DNA of 64,000 nt. Source: Anseranas semipalmata. Taxonomy: Eukaryota; Chordata; Aves; Anseriformes; Anseranatidae. A model generated the notes under the pieces. The model saw only the letters and a program-made list of their open reading frames with translations, did no database searches and was not told where the DNA came from. Shown here piece by piece: positions 1 to 12,344 of the stretch. A program made the position numbers and the translations under genes. The stretch covers positions 249,230-313,229 of the forward strand of contig VXAA01004301.1 of NCBI GenBank assembly GCA_013399115.1, in the 5' to 3' direction. Each line of letters begins with the position of its first letter. Position 1 is the stretch's first letter.

Positions 1-3000
1 ACATAAAAATCACACAGCTATTTTCAAGTATCTTTTAATGGGGAATTGGTGCAGCTGTCTTGAAATCTCTTTGATTTTCACTTTCTTGTCCATGTTGCTT
101 CAGTCTCCAATCAGGGAGCACATGAGCTGTGGGGCTAGTCAAAAATCTGTCACAAGATGCTCACAGAAAAGTCATTGTTTCAAATACATTTATGGCCCAG
201 ACTTTGTCAACTGCTTTCCAATGTGCATATGGACAATAGATACGGATCTACCTCTTGCTGGATAATTCATTAAGGGTAAAGGGCTTTGATGATGCACGAT
301 GATAGATGGGCCTTCAGCTGGCTTTCTGTACAGGATGAGCTTCAGTCTTGTAGGAAGAGGGCTGAGGGCCCCAAACAGCACTTTCCTGTCTTTCAGCGGG
401 GTGAATCCCAGTTGCTGGCTGCCCGCACATGGAGGGAATGAGGTCACCTGTGTGAGCATCTGAGTTTGGGAGGCTGCTATGGGTGTCTGCACTGCACTGT
501 TCAGCTAGGGTTGTTAACTCAAGCTGAAGTTCAGTTTTGCTCCTTGTCTGCACGCTGGAAGGCGATCCTTTACACTCAGCCTGGTTGGCCCATCTGGGGC
601 GTAAGCAGGAGCTCCACTTCTGCAGCAGCTCAAATGACAGCTCCTCTGCTTGTCTGTCCAGAGCTGGAATATACTGACGTGTCTAAGGAAGGGAACTTTC
701 AATGTTGACAGGAAAAAAATGAAATGATTCCTCAGATAAAATCAGCTGTGAAAAGTTTGCCGTGAAAGTGAATCTCCCTGCTTCTGCTCCAAAATGAAGT
801 GAAAACTGAAATGGGTGCAAGTCCAGAAGACAAAAGTGAAAGCCAAACAGCAGTGCTCACATCCGAGGTTACCTCTTGCCATGTCCTCAGGCCATCAGTG
901 CCCAGAATGCCTGCAGTCACAGGCACACACTTGTGTGTACAGTGACATCTAGTGACAGAGAAAATAAAAGGGAAAAGCTGTAGGACTTGCCCAGGACAGT
1001 CAGCTGAACAGCTGTAGGTACAGCTCCAGGACAGATACGCTTGACTTTGGCAGTTCCCAGAGACCAGTGTATTTTTTTCAAAGGCACAGAAGTTCCTACC
1101 TTGCCTGTTAATGTTTAACCTTCCAGCAGCTGGCTGCAAGTGTGGGGACTAGCTTCACTGTCTTACCTTAACGTGTGCAAAAGGCATATTTTATTCCAGG
1201 TGCCATTTGGGGCAACATTTGTTGGGATTTCTTTTTTTCCTCAAATTATTTCTAATGCTACTTTACCCCTGGCAACTGGACAACTAGACATAGAGAGTGA
1301 GTTTATGGTTTAAGCTAACAAGCAGCTAAAAGGAAGTCTTTCCAAATCTAGGTTGATAAGGAAATTGTCTTTTATTTGTCCTTTAAAAAACTTTGTGCTT
1401 TATAAATACTTTTTAAGCATAACATTTTTTAAAAGGCAATTAAAGGACATGCTTTTAATATCTATATATTTTGCTTCCTTAGTTGTGGTTGGGATACCCA
1501 CATATTTTGGCATGGGTGCCTCTCTGTAACTTATCTGTTTAGATAAATGACACTTCATTTTGGCCTTAGTAGATATTTTTCGTGGAGTTACTTGCTTGTA
1601 CCATGCAAACTTTTCATATTCCATGAGAGCTTCCTGACTGAACCAGGTCTGGAGCTCACTGGTGGATGTGACTGAACATGGAAATGTGTGGAGGAGAGGA
1701 AATACAAAGAAATGGCCCAAAGCACAGAAAAATCTGTCAAGGGATCAGTCAAGAATTGTGTTGGGTTGTTGTTTTTTTTTTTTTTTCAAGTGGAGCCACC
1801 CTGGGTTTTCATGGCAGCCAGACAGAGATCAGTTTTTCCCTTTCATTTCAAGATATATATGGGTGGCTTGCAAGCCTTATTTCTAGAATGTCAAGTCTGA
1901 GATACAAAGCTGCCAAGCCTCCACCCCTTGCAAATCAGAGATCTCCTATTGTCTTGAATTTGAAAATCCTGGCTAATTTTAACTTAGAGTGAAAATTTAT
2001 TGACTTACATAAACAATGGAAAGTAGAGGCCCCCAAAAGAAAATTGCTTGAGAACATGCTTTATTTTAAGTCTAAATGTAGCTCCACTGAGTTTAATGTG
2101 ATCACTTAACTGTTTAAAGGAAAGTATGTGGTCAAGTGTTTTTCTGTATCAGAGCCATAAGAGCCTAAAGCAGCACGGTTAGGGCGCTTACTGACCAATG
2201 TTATTCATTTTGTCAGCATAGAAGGAGTTCATAAGCATAGAGGAGATTTTTAAAACTCAGTTTAGATATTCACACATGTTTTATTATTTCTCCTGAAGGC
2301 ATAACTGAAGAGGGATGTGTTTCTTGTTGTATGCACATGAATTGCTGCTTAAATTCTTGGCTCTACATAAGTGATTTTATTAAAATGAAGTATAATATAG
2401 CTTAACAAAATTGTTTCTTAATTATTAAAGCAATTAGAGGGATCTAAGAAAGAACTTATTCCCACTAGGCTAAGCCTGCATATAAAGCCTCCCTTTCAGC
2501 TTCCTATTTCTGTTGTTGCACATTCTTATAAAACACCTACTAATCACCCTCTAAGCTCAGGCAAACACAAAAGGGTGAAGTGCTATCAGAAAAAAAAAAA
2601 AAAACACCACCACCAGCATATAGTTACATGTAGGCTAGCGATATGTTCCTACAGTCACTTTAAGCTGGTACAAGTACAGAAAAGGCCTCTTACACCCGCA
2701 CAGGACGCCTGGAGAGGGAATGGATCCAGCTGAAAGCTAACCCTGTAATACTAACAAAAATGTTTTTTAGTCAGATAGCTGTATTGGCTGAACAGGACTG
2801 GGGCAAGAGATGTGCAGGAGAGCCATAGTCCAGCTGGCAGATATAATCCAACCTTTTAGAGGCTGTTTGTTCTTCTCTAGGCTAAAAGCATCAGTGGAGC
2901 CCCACCACAAGAATTTGCCCAAGTTCAGTTCTTCTTTTCCATGTCCAAAACGTATGGCAGCTGTTTGCCTTGTAGATTTAAGAGAAAACATGCTGGCCAT

Positions 3001-4502
3001 CTCCATCTCCACCAATAAATATTTTCTGATTGGCTTCCTGCTTTTTAGGGGAGCATTTCCTAACTGGCATCCATTGTGGACTTTGGCCATCGGTTGATTT
3101 AGTGGCTCTCCTTAATAAGTGCATCCAACACACCTGCTCTGCTGCAGAACCACTTTACTCGCCTAGACACAGTGGGGCTGTGGAGTCATTGCAGTTTTGA
3201 TAAAGCCCCCAAAGGGTCCTATAAAACTAATGGGGTCAAGAGAGTGTCACCCTATGCAGGTACCCCCATTCCCAGTGTTGTCATTTGTTTCTGTTTAAGT
3301 ATTATGTTTAGACTGGTAGCAGTTGCTGTAGTTCAATCACTAAAAGGTACCTGTGATTAATAATTGCTATAATATAAGATGTGTAAAGTTTTACCACTAT
3401 GTCCTAGAGGGCTTGTAACAAGAATGACCAGTTTAAAGCTGAAGCCAGGAATGTGGTAATGAGTGCATATATTAGAAATGTTAATTAAAACATTCTAAAG
3501 GAGAGAGAGGGGAAAGGAAAGCTCTGTGCCCCGTGTTATCATGTGATATCCCTGTGCCCATTCACAGAAAAAGAGAGCCAGGGAAGCAGGAGAAAAGAGG
3601 TTTTTCTACTTAGGGTGAAGCTAGCGGCTCTGAGCAGGTTTAAAAGCGATCTCTTTGCAGAAAGATGAGCTCTCTGTGTGTCACCACACATAGGGCTAAG
3701 AAACACACCATGCTACGAATGCCCCAGGGGAAGGCAGCCCCGGGTGACTAGGAGAGGGCAATTAGTCTCACAAGCTGAGAAGGAGGAACAGCAAAAAGGG
3801 ATCATTATTGTTAAGGATCTAAATAAGGTGTTGGGTTCTTCTCTGACTTGGTCCTGTAATTGCAAATCTGTGCTTTCTAAAGGTGTGAAAGTTTTTATGC
3901 CTAAGACTTTTCTAGTGATAGCAGTGACTTGGAGTAATCTGACAAAACCAGGGGTGCCTTTGAGCCCTGGGTGACCTCATGGTATGTGTAAGGCCCTTGG
4001 ACCCTAAAGCGTTTCTCAGAGCTGGATTAGAAGCACCTCCCTGAGGTGCACTGGCCAGGTTAGGAGTTTGTCTGTAAGGATCACTGTTAGAGAGGGGATT
4101 TTGGATATCTGGCATTCATCTGAAAAGCCCTTTGGATTACAGAGGAAGTGCCCTAAGCCCAGGGAGCCTTAAGAAGTTTGTAAATGCTGCTGTTGTTTCC
4201 TTGCTCCAACGTGGCCCTAGAAAGATGCAACAAGAAAAGCAAGAAGCTGATTTCAGCCACTACAGAAGGCCAGAAACAGTCACAGAAATTTTTAATAACC
4301 TATGGAGGTGCAAAGTGTCTTCCAAGATAGAAGGGCAACTGAGAGCCTTCTGTTTGACTGATGGGATCACCTCTGAACCTCAGCTGCCAGAATTCAAAGA
4401 ATCTGGGGTCTTTGCAAAAGTACTTGCTTCTCAGGCTGGAGAGTGGAGGTGCTTGGAAAAACACTGAAGTTGATGTCTTATTTTAAAAATATCCTGGGCT
4501 TT
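1..4502. other. Unique non-coding sequence, no gene seen
   Basis: Both strands carry only short open frames without recognisable domains. A T15 run lies at 1772-1786 and an A15 run at 2590-2604, followed by a short CAC/ACC stretch. A minus-strand open segment at 1400-1720 is listed separately. Around 2176-2205 there is a short string resembling the tRNA-derived head of an amniote SINE (a 'ggttagggcgctta' core), too short to call. I see no promoter-like CpG cluster and no conserved protein. Confidence 0.6.
1400..1720 (-). other. Unrecognised open segment, possible exon or chance frame
   Basis: The minus strand is open for 106 codons. The translation contains a charged stretch (EALMEYEKFAWYKQ, then PRKISTKAKMK) that looks less repetitive than typical chance frames here. 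A pyrimidine-rich stretch ending in CAG lies on the minus strand near 1675, so a splice acceptor is possible. I see no good GT donor in the expected place, since the CAG near 1540 is followed by ATAAGT rather than GTAAGT. I do not recognise a family. A chance open frame is the simplest explanation. Confidence 0.15.
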
Positions 4503-4857
4503 GACTTTTTTTTTCTTTTTGTCTTTTTCTTTTTCTTTTTGTCTTTTTCTCTTTCTTTGTCTTTGTCTTTTTCTTTGTCTTTATCTTGCCTTCTTCTTCC
4601 TTTCTCTTTCCCTTTCACTCTTCCTATTCCTTTTTGTCTTTTTCTTTTTTCCTTTTTTCTTTTTTCCTTTTTTCTTTTTTCCTTTTTTCTTTTTCCCTTT
4701 TTTCTTTTTTCCCTTTTTCCTTTTTCCCTTTTTCCTTTTTCCCTTTTTTCTTTTTCCCTTTTTTCTTTTTCCCTTTTTTCTTTTTTCCCTTTTTTCTTTT
4801 TTCTTTTTTCTTTTTTCTTTTCTTTCTTTTTTCTTTTTTCTTTTTTTTTCTATTTTC
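4503..4857. repeat. Long polypyrimidine (TC/T-rich) compound satellite
   Basis: The + strand is almost entirely T and C for about 350 bases. From 4637 to 4851 there is not one purine (215 bases). The first part is (CTTTTT/GTCTTT)-like. The middle alternates blocks such as ccttttttctttttt with a period near 14-15. The last part is (CTTTTTT)n with period 7. Mirror symmetry in a homopurine-homopyrimidine tract is the classic requirement for H-DNA triplex formation. Long open frames here (F/S/L-rich on +, K/E/G-rich on -) are composition artefacts, not proteins. Confidence 0.97.
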
Positions 4858-6084
4858 CTGTATGAAAAAATTACCTCCTTTAATCACATTTAATAGAAAG
4901 CTCTTCTTCAAGTGGGCTGTACCCACTTGGTACATTGTAGTACACTAGTATTGGTGCAGTTTATTCAAACTTAATTTAAATCCCATCTCAAACATGGACT
5001 GACACTTTCAGTCCAGCAGCTATCCACACATCATGTATGTGTTTTCTCCTCCACATGGTAGGTACCAGTTCTGCAAAGTTCAGAACCACGGCTCAATTTA
5101 ACATATGTGCTAATATCCAGTTGCAGTGGATTTCAGTATATGCTCAAAGTTAGCCGTGTAGTTAAATGCTTGGCTGAATCATGACCTGTATAAATTATTC
5201 ATTTAATTATTCTCTAGTTAGAAGAACTCCAAGTTTTCTGTGATTGCTTGCAGTTGTGACTGAAAGTAACTGTTGTGAATCCAACCCTTACAGAGAATTG
5301 CCTAAGCCAGTTAGTAGCTACTTATCTCCTGCCTCTCCCTGTAACATCTGGATCGGTTTCTGGTAATATCGTGCTAAACGAGGGTGAGAATCCTGAAGAA
5401 TTAAATTAAAGGGAAGTTATAGAAGTTTCCTGGACTGCAGTTTGTTGCCAGATGGTGACTCATGTTGATGAGAAACAACAACAACAATAGTAATTATGGA
5501 TACATCCCAAGCCAGGAATTAAAATCTATGCAGCCAGGTTTACACTCTGCAATGAACTTTTGCTAAATGATTTGAATCAGAAAATGGGCTACTCAAAAGG
5601 AAAAACATCAAGCATTTCAAATTCATGTCAGAGTACATGAAATGTGTTTCTCCTGCACCCCAAAATAACACAGTGGGATGTAAGATCTACAGCTCTGGCT
5701 ATAGGGTTCAGTCCTTCGTTCTTTTCCCCCCACTGAGGGTTTTGTAAACCAGCTACTCAGAGAAACCTGAAAGCATTTCCTGGGAAAAAACACTGTTCAT
5801 GTTGTGCATTTGGAGAATAAAACATCTATGGTTTTCAGGTTGTGCTTACTGATTACCCGTTAGAGTTTATGCACGAGTGGAGTGCCATAACCCAAATCCC
5901 ACACACATAAATACGTTTAAAACAGGTTTATGTCAAATTAATTTTAGTTAATTTTTATTCTCTGCCTTAAAAACTCTTCATTTCCCAGTGAAGCATGTAA
6001 CAATTCAATTTAGGAGCTCCCTAAGCTGGTTAGAAAACACTGGCTAAAGCACGGGTAGGATGTTTTATAGTGTTTGATACTTGA

Positions 6085-6170
6085 TTTTGTGGTACTACTA
6101 TAAAATAGTATTTTATATTTTATATTTTTTCAAATATATACATTATATTTATAATATTACTATTAAATGG
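6085..6170. repeat. AT-only island with small palindromes
   Basis: Almost every base from about 6093 to 6165 is A or T. It contains the self-complementary word tactataaaatagta and repeated tatattt units. Such islands are prone to DNA unwinding and are common in vertebrate intergenic DNA. Confidence 0.7.
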
Positions 6171-6712
6171 TGAGCTGCTGCCATTTTTGCACCTCATCAG
6201 TAGGAGCAGTGGCAGGCAGGACCATTGCATTTCCTTTTCAGTGAGTTTGCTCACACTGCTTAGGAGTCAGAGGCCGGACAAATGGATGGTGCAGCAGGGC
6301 TGGATTGTCATCCCACTCTCACATGTTCGTTCTTGAAAATAAGGAAATTGTACTACCCTGAAGTTTCACCTTGATTTTTGGCAGAGACCAATGCTGGAGA
6401 TAATCAGCAGGGATAAAGGTAGAAGGCAAATTGGGGCCTGTAACACAGGGGGATTTTTCCTCTTAATTTCCCAGTCTGACTGCCTTGTTGTAATTGCACT
6501 CTGATTTATCTTCAGGGAGGAGAATGGATGTGTCTTCTTTTTATAATAGCTACTAAACCTTGGCCAAACACCTTAATTAGGCCTTCATTTTGCCTTGAAG
6601 TCTTGGGAACTAACTTTACTGTGTCTTCCCCTTAAAAATTGCTTTGTGAGGCCAGTGATATTTTTTTTTTCAGTTTTTCACATTTTTTGCAGTTTTTCAG
6701 CTTTATTTGCTT

Positions 6713-6733
6713 TGTGTGTGTGTGCCTGTGTGT
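6713..6733. repeat. (TG)n microsatellite, interrupted
   Basis: Alternating TG dinucleotides, interrupted by CC in the middle. The complementary strand reads (CA)n. Confidence 0.8.
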
Positions 6734-7874
6734 ACAGTGATGTGCTATGGGCCAGGTCATGTTCTGGTGATAGCTTTGACTCGATGAAATAAAATTTTGG
6801 GTCAGTTTTAGAAGGAACAACTTTCTTGAAAAATCAGTTCACATCATCCCACTTAAGATACTATTCCATTATTGTTGTTTTCTCTATTTTTGTTTCCACT
6901 GGCTCAATTTCTGTATTATTATATTTATTATATGTGAGAAGGGACATAACATGACGCAATCTGAGGAAGGTGTTAGTGAAGTATGGAAGCGAAAATCTTT
7001 CAGGGTCTTTTTGCTCTTATGTCTGTAAGGCTGCACTTGTTCAGCTATTCATGCTGGTCAGCTTCTTCCAGAAGCTGATGAAAACACTGAAGATCATTGA
7101 GAGGGAAATAAATGGGGGAAAGGTAATACACCGATGCAAGTGAAATGTTGCTAAAATGAAGAGGGCTTATCTGACTTTGTTTTTGCTATCTTTCTTTAAA
7201 AAATGGCAAAACTTGCACAACGCTACAAAATAGATGTATATTATTTCGCTTTATTTCTGCTGTCAAATGTTCTGATAGTGTACTTTGAAATTCTACTCTT
7301 TTTGCACTGGGAAACTTGTATTACAAAATGTATATGATGATCTTGCAAAAATTGCTCTCTGGCTTCACAGAAACCTTCATGCCTTTCACCATGATATCAC
7401 AGGATTTGCAAAGATGCTGTATCACAAATTAAAAAGCCTTTGTTAATTAAAAAGAGGCAATATCTAACATGGCTGGGTTGATGCTGAGGATTTTTGTGGT
7501 CTGAATTCCAGTTGATAAACCTTTGCACTTTGCATAATTTTGGTGGTACAGAGCAACACATATTTGATACAAAATGTCACCTCTTCTGAACCTCTACATG
7601 CCAGTAGGTTTGATAAGCATCATATTTCAAGCTTTAACAACCAGTATGTTAATCTTTAAACTTACTGCTTTGACTAAAGTCTTCTAAAGCTCTGCATTGT
7701 GATATACTGATAGCAATTTGGCTAATATGAATATGTAAGTGCCCAAGCCTGAATTTCTTCTTGACATAGGCTTTGCTGGCATTGTCATGTGTTGTTTGTG
7801 TTACATTTTATTTCCCTAGATGAAAACATTTGGACTAGTCCTATGGCCTTAGTGTTAGTACATATATGGAGATA

Positions 7875-8060
7875 GATGGCTTAGTGATTGGGTAGTGTCA
7901 TGTTGTTCAGCAGTTCCTGAGTTCTGATCCTAGCTATAGCATTGAGTGCTGGGTAGCTTTGGGCAATTCATGTAAAACTAATTTACACTCTCCTTAGATG
8001 AGTAACCTCATTTAAATATGTAGGCAATATAGGCATAATTGAAAGAAGAAGTGTTAGTAG
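7875..8060 (+). mobile_element. Decayed MIR-like SINE fragment
   Basis: The order of motifs follows an MIR/amniote CORE-SINE in plus orientation: a tRNA-like head (ttagtgattgggta), then 'ttcctgagttctgatccta' resembling the B-box region, then 'gctttgggcaattcatg' resembling the 'ccttgggcaagtcac' core, then 'gatgagtaacctcatttaaa'. Heavy divergence fits a very old insertion. A sensitive repeat search should decide; an unrelated chance match remains possible. Confidence 0.45.
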
Positions 8061-9370
8061 GATTTCCCTCTGAAACAGAAAAGTTAAGTCTTATCTGTAA
8101 ACTGTAACCAGTAATAGTGGTCAGCAGCCCTGCAAGGATTCAGACTCTCTGGGGTAGGTCACTTGTTTATGTACATACATTTAGTAACACTCAAATTCAG
8201 TCTTAAATTTTAAAAATTTCTGTGACCCATATCTACCTTGTTAGTGGCCTTGCTTGCTAGAACCTGTAATTTTGTCACCTGATTATTCTGATCCTTAAAC
8301 ATGACATTTAACTACTACTGACCTGCTGAAGAAAATATAGCTTAAGAAATCCCATGTTAAGAATCTCTTTGTACTCCCCACAATGACACAAATATCTGAG
8401 GTTTTATACTTTAGGTTTTATAATATTACTTATAAATTCCCCCACAATGAAGTGTTTTATACCAAGGAATAAAATTGTGCAGCACAGTGTTTGAGGATTT
8501 GGGATGATGTTGCACCTCATTACTGAAATATATCATAAGCCAGTGTAGCCTCAGAGAGCATCCAGAACAATTCATAGCAAATTATTACCATAGAGGATGG
8601 GTCAGGCTTGTGAAGAAAAGATTCGTTTTTTACCTGGTTAATTCTTTGAAAAGGTGCTTGCAAAGAGTGGCACAGGTGAAGCTTTATTGATGGAGTAAGT
8701 GGCATTTCTCTTCTGATATATTCCCCGGACTGTGCAGAAGTATTGGATGTGAAGGAGGGTTTGAAAGCTCTATTACAACTCATGTAGACCTTGACATTAT
8801 GGCTCATCTCCCCTGGGAAGATGTCAGCTGTGAGAAGGAGATGGGGGTGGGATCAGTCTAGAGCAGGGACTGCACGGGTATGGCCACTAAGTTTGAGTTT
8901 GCTGGTGATGTTGTGACAGCAGAAGGACAGGAAAATGAAGCTTTTATGACCTTCACAACAAAGTAGGAAAGTTCCTTGGGCATCACTCGAATGATAATAG
9001 AGAGAAGCACAAAAGAAGTGAAGTATAGGGGAGACAGGAGGGAACAGATTTCAAGAAAAAAAAAAAGGGTATTGGCTGTGGCACAAGTAACCAACAGGAC
9101 CCAGAGGATGAGGAGCTCAGCTAATAATTCCTGGTGCTTTCCTACCAGCGTATTTCCATTGGCAGTTTTGGGTGTTGCATGTAAGCCAAATTCCACTGTG
9201 ACAAATTTATATTCTTGGCACTGCTCTAGCTTTAACAAATAACGTACCTGTCTTTAGTGGTATGTTATAACGGCTGTCAGCAGGTACAGTGTTGCTTTTC
9301 CACTCATCTGGCTGAACTTCAGCTCATGTGTAGGAAAGATATTAAGTCTTTCCTGTTCTCTACATATTTG

Positions 9371-9388
9371 ATTTGCCATATGGCAAAT
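9371..9388. repeat. Perfect 18-bp palindrome
   Basis: The half atttgccat is followed directly by its reverse complement atggcaaat. A third partial copy (ggcaaatc) follows, so TTTGCC/GGCAAA appears three times in about 30 bases. This could be a dyad protein-binding site (TTGCC/GGCAA half-sites resemble NFI-type words) or chance. Confidence 0.6.
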
Positions 9389-9660
9389 GGCAAATCAAGT
9401 GCAGATGGTGGCTCACAAATGGAGGTATATTAATCCATTATTAGTATTTCTTTAAGACTGTTTCATGTTTTAATCATTTGGTCTTCAGCATTGTCTCTCT
9501 GTCCTTACGGTATGCAAGAGTTATTGACATTTCCCTGTCTGTTGTGGTCCCATGGACCAGATTTTCCTGTCTTCACTGACATGCAGACAGTTTCAAGTTA
9601 TCCTCCAGGCCACTATGAAGAGCATGTGAAATGGGAACGACCTATGTATCTATTTAAACA

Positions 9661-9682
9661 TACACACACACATATGCACACA
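9661..9682. repeat. (CA)n microsatellite, short
   Basis: Alternating CA with one TATG interruption. Confidence 0.8.
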
Positions 9683-10689
9683 GCATCAAATTCTGGCTGT
9701 TTCTGCAGTGGTTTGTGCCAGCACACAGGGCTGCCTGGCAGAAATAACTGCTGCAACAGAAACTGGCTATGACTTCTCAGACTGGTAACGTCAGAGGCAG
9801 GGTCATGGCCAGAACACCAGGTAGTTGTGCTGGTTCACTGTGTTACCTCAAGAACTTCAACAAATTGGGAATTGTCTGCAAACAGGAGTGGAAGGTGAAA
9901 CCAGCACTGCCTGCCCTCACCGTGGGGTGACTGCACCTTGTAGGCAAATAGCTAAACCCCAACACCGTGTCTCACTCAAGTAATTTGGAGCTTGGCAGTG
10001 TAGTCATAATGTCTATCATTAAATCATAAGTATCTGCTTATTAACGTGGAAGAAGAAACAGCAACAGTTAGTTGAGAACTTCATAAAATGTGTTTCACAA
10101 GAAGAGGAAGAAGACAACAGTAAAGTTTCTGCATTCTTGCCAGAGCTTCCAGCAGCTCTAGGACTTGAAGGTATCTTATCCATTTGCAATAGAAGTCTGG
10201 CAGCTCAACCTGCTTACTAAATGCACCCCAAACCGGTATATATATCAACCATACACCATAAAGGGAAAATAGAGCTACAGATCCCATAACCCTTGTTAGT
10301 TATCTAAGCCAGAGCACCAAATAGCACAAGCAGGAATACTAATACGAATGAAATCCACCAAGCCACTCAGTGGTTCTCGCTCTTGTGCAGGGAGAGCTTT
10401 GTTTCTTAGCAGAAGACGGTGGAGCAATGTGTCTTCTTATAAAATGTGCAGCTAAGAGTGTTGACTAATGCACCTATTCAAAGAAAGCAATTAGTAAATG
10501 TCTGATCATGGATAATAATAAAAGAGGATTGCATTTTTTTTGACTAAATTGTTCAGACAAACATTCACCTCTGGCTTTTCAAAACCAGCTGAATTTACTT
10601 TGATTTGACAAAATGTTTCCATCTGAAGTTAGAGCTTTTGGTATTTTTGGAAGAGGCTAAAAAGCAAGTGGGCATGAGGGGTCCAAATA

Positions 10690-11545
10690 ATATACACTGC
10701 ATGGATTCCCAGATTGCTTTTGATAAGGTTCTTCACAAATTTTTTAAGAGAAATGAAACATGAAAGGGATGCTGCTGGCATGGGTATATAGTTGGCTAAA
10801 AGAGAAGAGACAGCAAATGGCTGTAAACGGGTGTTCTCGCAGAGAAGGTCCATAGCGGGGTTGTGCAGGGGTTTGTGCTGGAGCAATGAGATGACAAGTT
10901 TGGCAATGATATAAAGTTATTCAAGTTGGTGAGGAAGAGGAAGGACTGTGTAGAATTGGAGAAGGTTCTTATAGCAGCAGGTGATGAGGCAGCAAACTGG
11001 CAGACGAAAGTCAGTGCAGAAAAATGTAAAATGGCATGTACAGGGAGATACTGTCCTAGTTTCATATATGAAAAGGTGGGCTCTGAGCTGACCATTACCT
11101 CTCTAGAGCAAGCCAGGGGTTGTGATAGCTCGTTGCATGAACACATCAGCTCAGTGCTTGGCTGCCTTCAGAAAAGCAAATCAAATGAAAGGAATGGAGT
11201 ACGAAACCAAAAACATTAGTTTGCTATCAGTTTAGCTACATCTGAAATACAGCCTGCGTGTCTGGGACTCTTAGCTCAACAAGAATATAGCAGAACAAAC
11301 AAGATTAGAGAAAGGCAGCATATATGATGAAAGTTTTGGAGTGGTTTTCTTGTAAGGAAGGACTGAATAAGCCAGGGCTCCTCAGCTTGGAAATCAGACT
11401 TTTTGGAGGGGGTAGCAGTCTGGGGAATTCCTTGCCAAAGTTTATTGTAAATACAAAAACTTTACATGAATTCAAGAGCAGATTGAACAAGTATTTGTAA
11501 AACAGATCCTTTGGGGATTCCCACACTGAAAAATCACAACAGGCT
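10690..11545 (+). mobile_element. CR1-type LINE remnant, 3' part of reverse transcriptase ORF
   Basis: Motifs of a CR1/L3-family reverse transcriptase occur in the expected order on the + strand. AFDKVLHK (frame of 10716) matches the family's 'KAFDKVPH' motif A. VVQGFVLE near 10857, in another frame, matches 'GVPQGSVLG'. FGNDIKLFK starting at 10899 matches 'FADDTKLFR', with the catalytic FADD box now FGND. KRKDCVELEKVL, ANWQTKVSAEKCK and GSELTITS follow in the same frame and match the family's 'TKADCEELQ', 'NWQMKFN.EKCKV' and 'GSELTVT'. Near 11424-11500 NSLPKFIVNTKTLHEFKSRL matches the C-terminal 'WNSLP...FK.RLD'. Stops and frameshifts break it throughout, so it is dead. The 5' part is absent. 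CR1 is the dominant LINE of birds and other sauropsids, which supports the avian assignment. Confidence 0.78.
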
Positions 11546-11945
11546 CAGAAAATCACCTGGGCTGGAGATAGTGGAAAACAGAAATACAGTTTCATGTTTT
11601 TACATAGCACAAAAGTGTTTTCTTGTTACAATAAAACTGGGAAAAATTGCTGTGAGGCAAACAATCTTTTCTCTTGCCATAAGTGTTTGCTTTTCTTTTA
11701 GTTTTGCTTATGGTATTTTAAAAGTTGTAGATAAATAGAATTGATTTTGTTTGGGGATACACTTTTCATTTTGAAAATGGGCAGAGCTGATTTCTTTTCC
11801 CTGTCAAAAGCTAGACATTGCCCAGGAGTGGAAAAGCATGAGGAAATCATTAAAAGCAAGGAAAATAGCCTTGTAACCCTGCAGGGCCTTCTGAAAGTGC
11901 AGTTTGGTAGCGGGGTATCTTTGTGTTTGAGTGATGGAAATGGAT

Positions 11946-12199
11946 GCTAGAAACTCCCCGAGGTGCCTGTGACCTGCTGGTCTGGGACCTGCTTGAACTG
12001 GGAACGTGTTCCCTGGCCATCTCATCCTTTGTTACAGGACGTCGGGATGTTGTCCCCCCTTGAGGGTCTCGTGCGTGGGCAGCCCCATTGCTGCACAAAC
12101 TCCTGTGACGGAGGGTGCTCGGGTCGCTGTGCGAGACCCGCGCGCTGCCGCTGCCCAGCTATGCACTCTTCTTTACCTCGGTGCCAGATTTGCAAAACT
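11946..12199 (+). promoter_or_regulatory. CpG-rich cluster, possible promoter/first exon (+)
   Basis: Roughly 16 CpG dinucleotides occur in about 240 bases, densest at 12118-12152 (ctcgggtcgctgtgcgagac and following). The flanking DNA is CpG-poor. A good splice donor word gtaagt begins at 12200, so a non-coding first exon ending at 12199 is conceivable. No TATA box is evident. A GC-rich repeat fragment or isolated methylation-free patch could look the same. Confidence 0.3.
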
Positions 12200-12344
12200 G
12201 TAAGTTGATGGAGTTTTCTTGCTGTGACTACAGGGGACAATCTCAGAAACATGTGTGCTAAAAACTGACTCAACCAACCCATATTTTAGGGATGTGGGGC
12301 ACCCACAGCCTGAATTTAAGAGACAAAAGTAGGAATCGGGATGC

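Larger units (their letters stand above)
4858..7873. other. AT-rich unique sequence, no gene seen
   Basis: No coding signal is visible. The stretch holds a small CAA run near 5477-5490, an AT-only island at about 6085-6170 and a TG run at 6713-6733. Around 6480-6600 several homeodomain-like TAATTA/TAATTG-type words occur (gtaattgcac, cttaattagg), which might mark conserved regulatory DNA, but nothing decisive can be said. Confidence 0.55.
8061..10689. other. Unique non-coding sequence, no gene seen
   Basis: Short open frames only. The longest, on the minus strand at 8858-9238, translates to a hydrophobic mixture with no recognisable motif and is likely chance. The stretch holds a perfect 18-bp palindrome at 9371-9388 and a CA run at 9661-9682. 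Confidence 0.55.

Noticed and set aside
2176..2205. String resembling a SINE tRNA-like head
   Set aside because: Only about 30 bases are similar, too short to separate from chance.
4443..4935. Long open frames over the pyrimidine tract (F/S/L-rich on +, K/E/G-rich on -)
   Set aside because: They arise from the low-complexity repeat, which is stop-poor by composition.
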